Origin: Pseudomonas mucoides
GTDB taxonomy: Bacteria > Pseudomonadota > Gammaproteobacteria > Pseudomonadales > Pseudomonadaceae
Assembly (NCBI RefSeq): GCF_015461845.1
Contig: NZ_JACOPW010000003.1
Location: 124,001-188,000 of the forward strand
DNA length: 64,000 nucleotides
Direction: 5' to 3'
This document shows, in pieces, positions 62,493 to 64,000 of this stretch (position 1 is the stretch's first letter; every line of letters begins with the position of its first letter). A program made the position numbers and the translations under genes. The notes under the pieces are model-generated. The model did no database searches. It worked only from the letters and a program-made list of their open reading frames with translations, and had not been told where the DNA came from.

Positions 62493-64000
62493 ATGTCATC
62501 GACTCCTCTCAGTCAGTCTCTGCGTCGCCTCTGGGCGCTGGATAAATTCAGCTACAGCGTGCGGGTGTTCATCGCCCTGACCGGCAGCATGGCGGTCTGT
62601 TGGTATCAGGATGAAATGGGCCTGCTGATCCCGTTGTTCCTGGGGATCATCGCCAGCGCCCTGGCCGAAACCGACGACAGTTGGCAGGGCCGCCTCAATG
62701 CGCTCGCCGTGACACTGGTGTGCTTCAGCGTCGCCGCGTTCTCCGTCGAACTGCTGTTCCCCTACCCCTACCTCTTCATCATCGCCCTGGCCCTCGCCAG
62801 TTTCGGCCTGACCATGCTTGGCGCCCTCGGCGAACGCTATGGCGCCATTGCCTCGGCGACGCTGATTCTGTCGGTCTACACGATGATCGGCGTGGACCAG
62901 CGCGGTGGCGCCGTCACCGACTTCTGGCATGAACCGGTGCTGCTAGTGGCCGGTGCGGCCTGGTACGGTTTGCTGTCAGTGCTGTGGCAGGCAATGTTTT
63001 CCAACCAGCCAGTGCAGCAGAGCCTGGCGCGGTTGTTCCGTGAGCTGGGTTTCTACCTGAAGCTGAAATCGTCGCTGTTCGAGCCGATCCGGCAGATGGA
63101 CGTTGAAGCCCGGCGCCTGGAACTGGCCCAGCAGAACGGTCGGGTGGTGGCAGCGTTGAACGCCGCCAAGGAAATCATTTTGCACCGGGTCGGCAACGGA
63201 CGGCCGGGCTCGAAAGTCAGCCGCTACCTGAAGCTGTACTTCCTCGCCCAGGACATCCACGAGCGCGCCAGTTCGTCACACTACCCCTACAACGCACTCG
63301 CCGAGGCGTTTTTCCACAGCGACGTGCTGTTCCGCTGTCAGCGCCTGCTGCGTCAACAAGGCAAGGCGTGCCGCGCCTTGGCCGAATCGATCCAGATGCG
63401 TCAGCCGTTCGTCTACGACGCAAGCTTCGCCGAAGCCCTGGGCGACCTGAACGCCTCCATCGAACACCTGCGCATCCAGAGCAACCCGGCCTGGCGCGGC
63501 CTGTTGCGCTCGCTGCGGGCGCTCACGGCCAACCTCTCGACACTCGACCGCTTGCTCAGCGACGCGAGCAACCCGGACGCCCTGGCCGATGCCACCGACA
63601 GCAGCCTGCTCGACCGTTCGCCGCGCAGCCTCAAAGATGTGTGGATACGCTTGCGCACACAACTGACGCCAACGTCGCTGCTGTTCCGCCATGCACTGCG
63701 TTTGCCCCTGGCGCTGAGCATCGGCTACGGCATGGTGCATTTGATTCACCCCTCGCAAGGCTACTGGATCATCCTCACCACGCTGTTCGTGTGCCAGCCG
63801 AACTACGGCGCTACCCGACGCAAGCTCGGCCAGCGGATCATCGGCACGGCGATCGGCCTGACCTTGGCCTGGGCACTGTTCGATCTGTTCCCGAATCCGC
63901 TGATTCAGTCGTGCTTCGCCATCGCCGCTGGCGTCGTGTTCTTTATCAACCGCACCACCCGCTACACCTTGGCCACGGCCGCGATTACCTTGATGGTGCT
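62493..64000 (+). CDS. yccS: YccS/FUSC-family inner membrane protein (3' end outside window)
   Basis: The frame stays open from the ATG at 62493 to the window end (502 codons). Two hydrophobic clusters are seen: residues ~20-165 (IPLFLGIIASALAETDDSW; LFIIALALASFGLTMLG) and from about 400 on (LRLPLALSIGYGMVHLIHPS; WIILTTLFVCQPNYGATRRK). The latter is the FUSC_2 signature with the PNYGATRRKLGQRIIG motif. A cytoplasmic helical region of ~200 residues lies between. YccS-like proteins resemble aromatic-acid exporter AaeB; function is not proven. GGAAGG lies 12 bases upstream of the ATG. Confidence 0.87.
   Translation, partial: MSSTPLSQSLRRLWALDKFSYSVRVFIALTGSMAVCWYQDEMGLLIPLFLGIIASALAETDDSWQGRLNALAVTLVCFSVAAFSVELLFPYPYLFIIALALASFGLTMLGALGERYGAIASATLILSVYTMIGVDQRGGAVTDFWHEPVLLVAGAAWYGLLSVLWQAMFSNQPVQQSLARLFRELGFYLKLKSSLFEPIRQMDVEARRLELAQQNGRVVAALNAAKEIILHRVGNGRPGSKVSRYLKLYFLAQDIHERASSSHYPYNALAEAFFHSDVLFRCQRLLRQQGKACRALAESIQMRQPFVYDASFAEALGDLNASIEHLRIQSNPAWRGLLRSLRALTANLSTLDRLLSDASNPDALADATDSSLLDRSPRSLKDVWIRLRTQLTPTSLLFRHALRLPLALSIGYGMVHLIHPSQGYWIILTTLFVCQPNYGATRRKLGQRIIGTAIGLTLAWALFDLFPNPLIQSCFAIAAGVVFFINRTTRYTLATAAITLMV

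Overview
The window is high-GC proteobacterial DNA, almost certainly from a fluorescent-group Pseudomonas. The evidence is the gene content and order, which follow the P. aeruginosa PA5372-PA5421 choline/carnitine/betaine region as I know it, and the Pseudomonas-type REP palindromes (core GTGGGAGCGAGCTTGCTCGC) that fill most intergenic gaps. No prophage, transposase, CRISPR array, rRNA or tRNA was seen.

Layout. 1-7.2 kb is general chromosome: a glutathione transferase tail, the creBCD signalling operon, a retropepsin-like protease, a PlsC-type acyltransferase, a DUF2780 protein and a small exported protein in an AT-rich patch. 7.2-16.3 kb is a leftward operon glyA-soxBDAG-purU-fdhA that oxidises sarcosine to glycine and handles the released C1 unit. 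16.6-22.4 kb holds a TraX-like membrane protein, threonine aldolase, an SDR and the divergent gbcA/gbcB pair (glycine betaine to dimethylglycine). 22.4-23.1 kb is a non-coding tandem array of DnaA boxes. 23.1-33 kb has a two-lobed aspartic protease, a GNAT and a leftward operon of an M19 'dipeptidase', a DUF5943 protein, dgcA, dgcB, etfA and etfB (dimethylglycine to sarcosine). 33.2-34.9 kb is an accessory strip with an LprI-like protein, a RelE/Xre toxin-antitoxin pair and a DUF3010 protein. 35-41 kb is carnitine catabolism: the regulator cdhR facing caiX-cdhC-cdhA-cdhB plus a gamma-butyrobetaine dioxygenase. 41.4-54.8 kb holds gbdR, L-serine dehydratase, the cbcXWV ABC importer, the BCCT carrier betT, and betI-betB-betA. 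55-64 kb has a TldD/TldE-like pair, an MFS transporter, dbpA, a YhiN-type flavoprotein and the 5' part of a YccS/FUSC membrane protein.

Together these genes form a nearly complete route: gamma-butyrobetaine -> carnitine -> 3-dehydrocarnitine -> betainyl-CoA -> glycine betaine; choline -> betaine aldehyde -> glycine betaine; glycine betaine -> dimethylglycine -> sarcosine -> glycine -> serine -> pyruvate. Uptake systems (CaiX, CbcXWV, BetT), electron carriers (EtfAB, DgcB), C1 disposal (FdhA, PurU, GlyA) and three dedicated regulators (GbdR, CdhR, BetI) are included.

The most unusual feature is the 22.58-23.14 kb array: four perfect TTATCCACA boxes at 182, 182 and 161 bp spacing plus several one-mismatch boxes, far from any dnaA/rpmH context. 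Other points of note are a betaine-linked M19 'dipeptidase' lacking three of five zinc ligands, a DgcA lacking one Fe-S cysteine, a likely leaderless toxin mRNA under a palindromic operator, a hairpin that buries the creD ribosome-binding site, hairpins after both periplasmic binding-protein genes, and a candidate small RNA next to gbdR. All assignments come from reading the sequence and recalled family knowledge; no searches were run.
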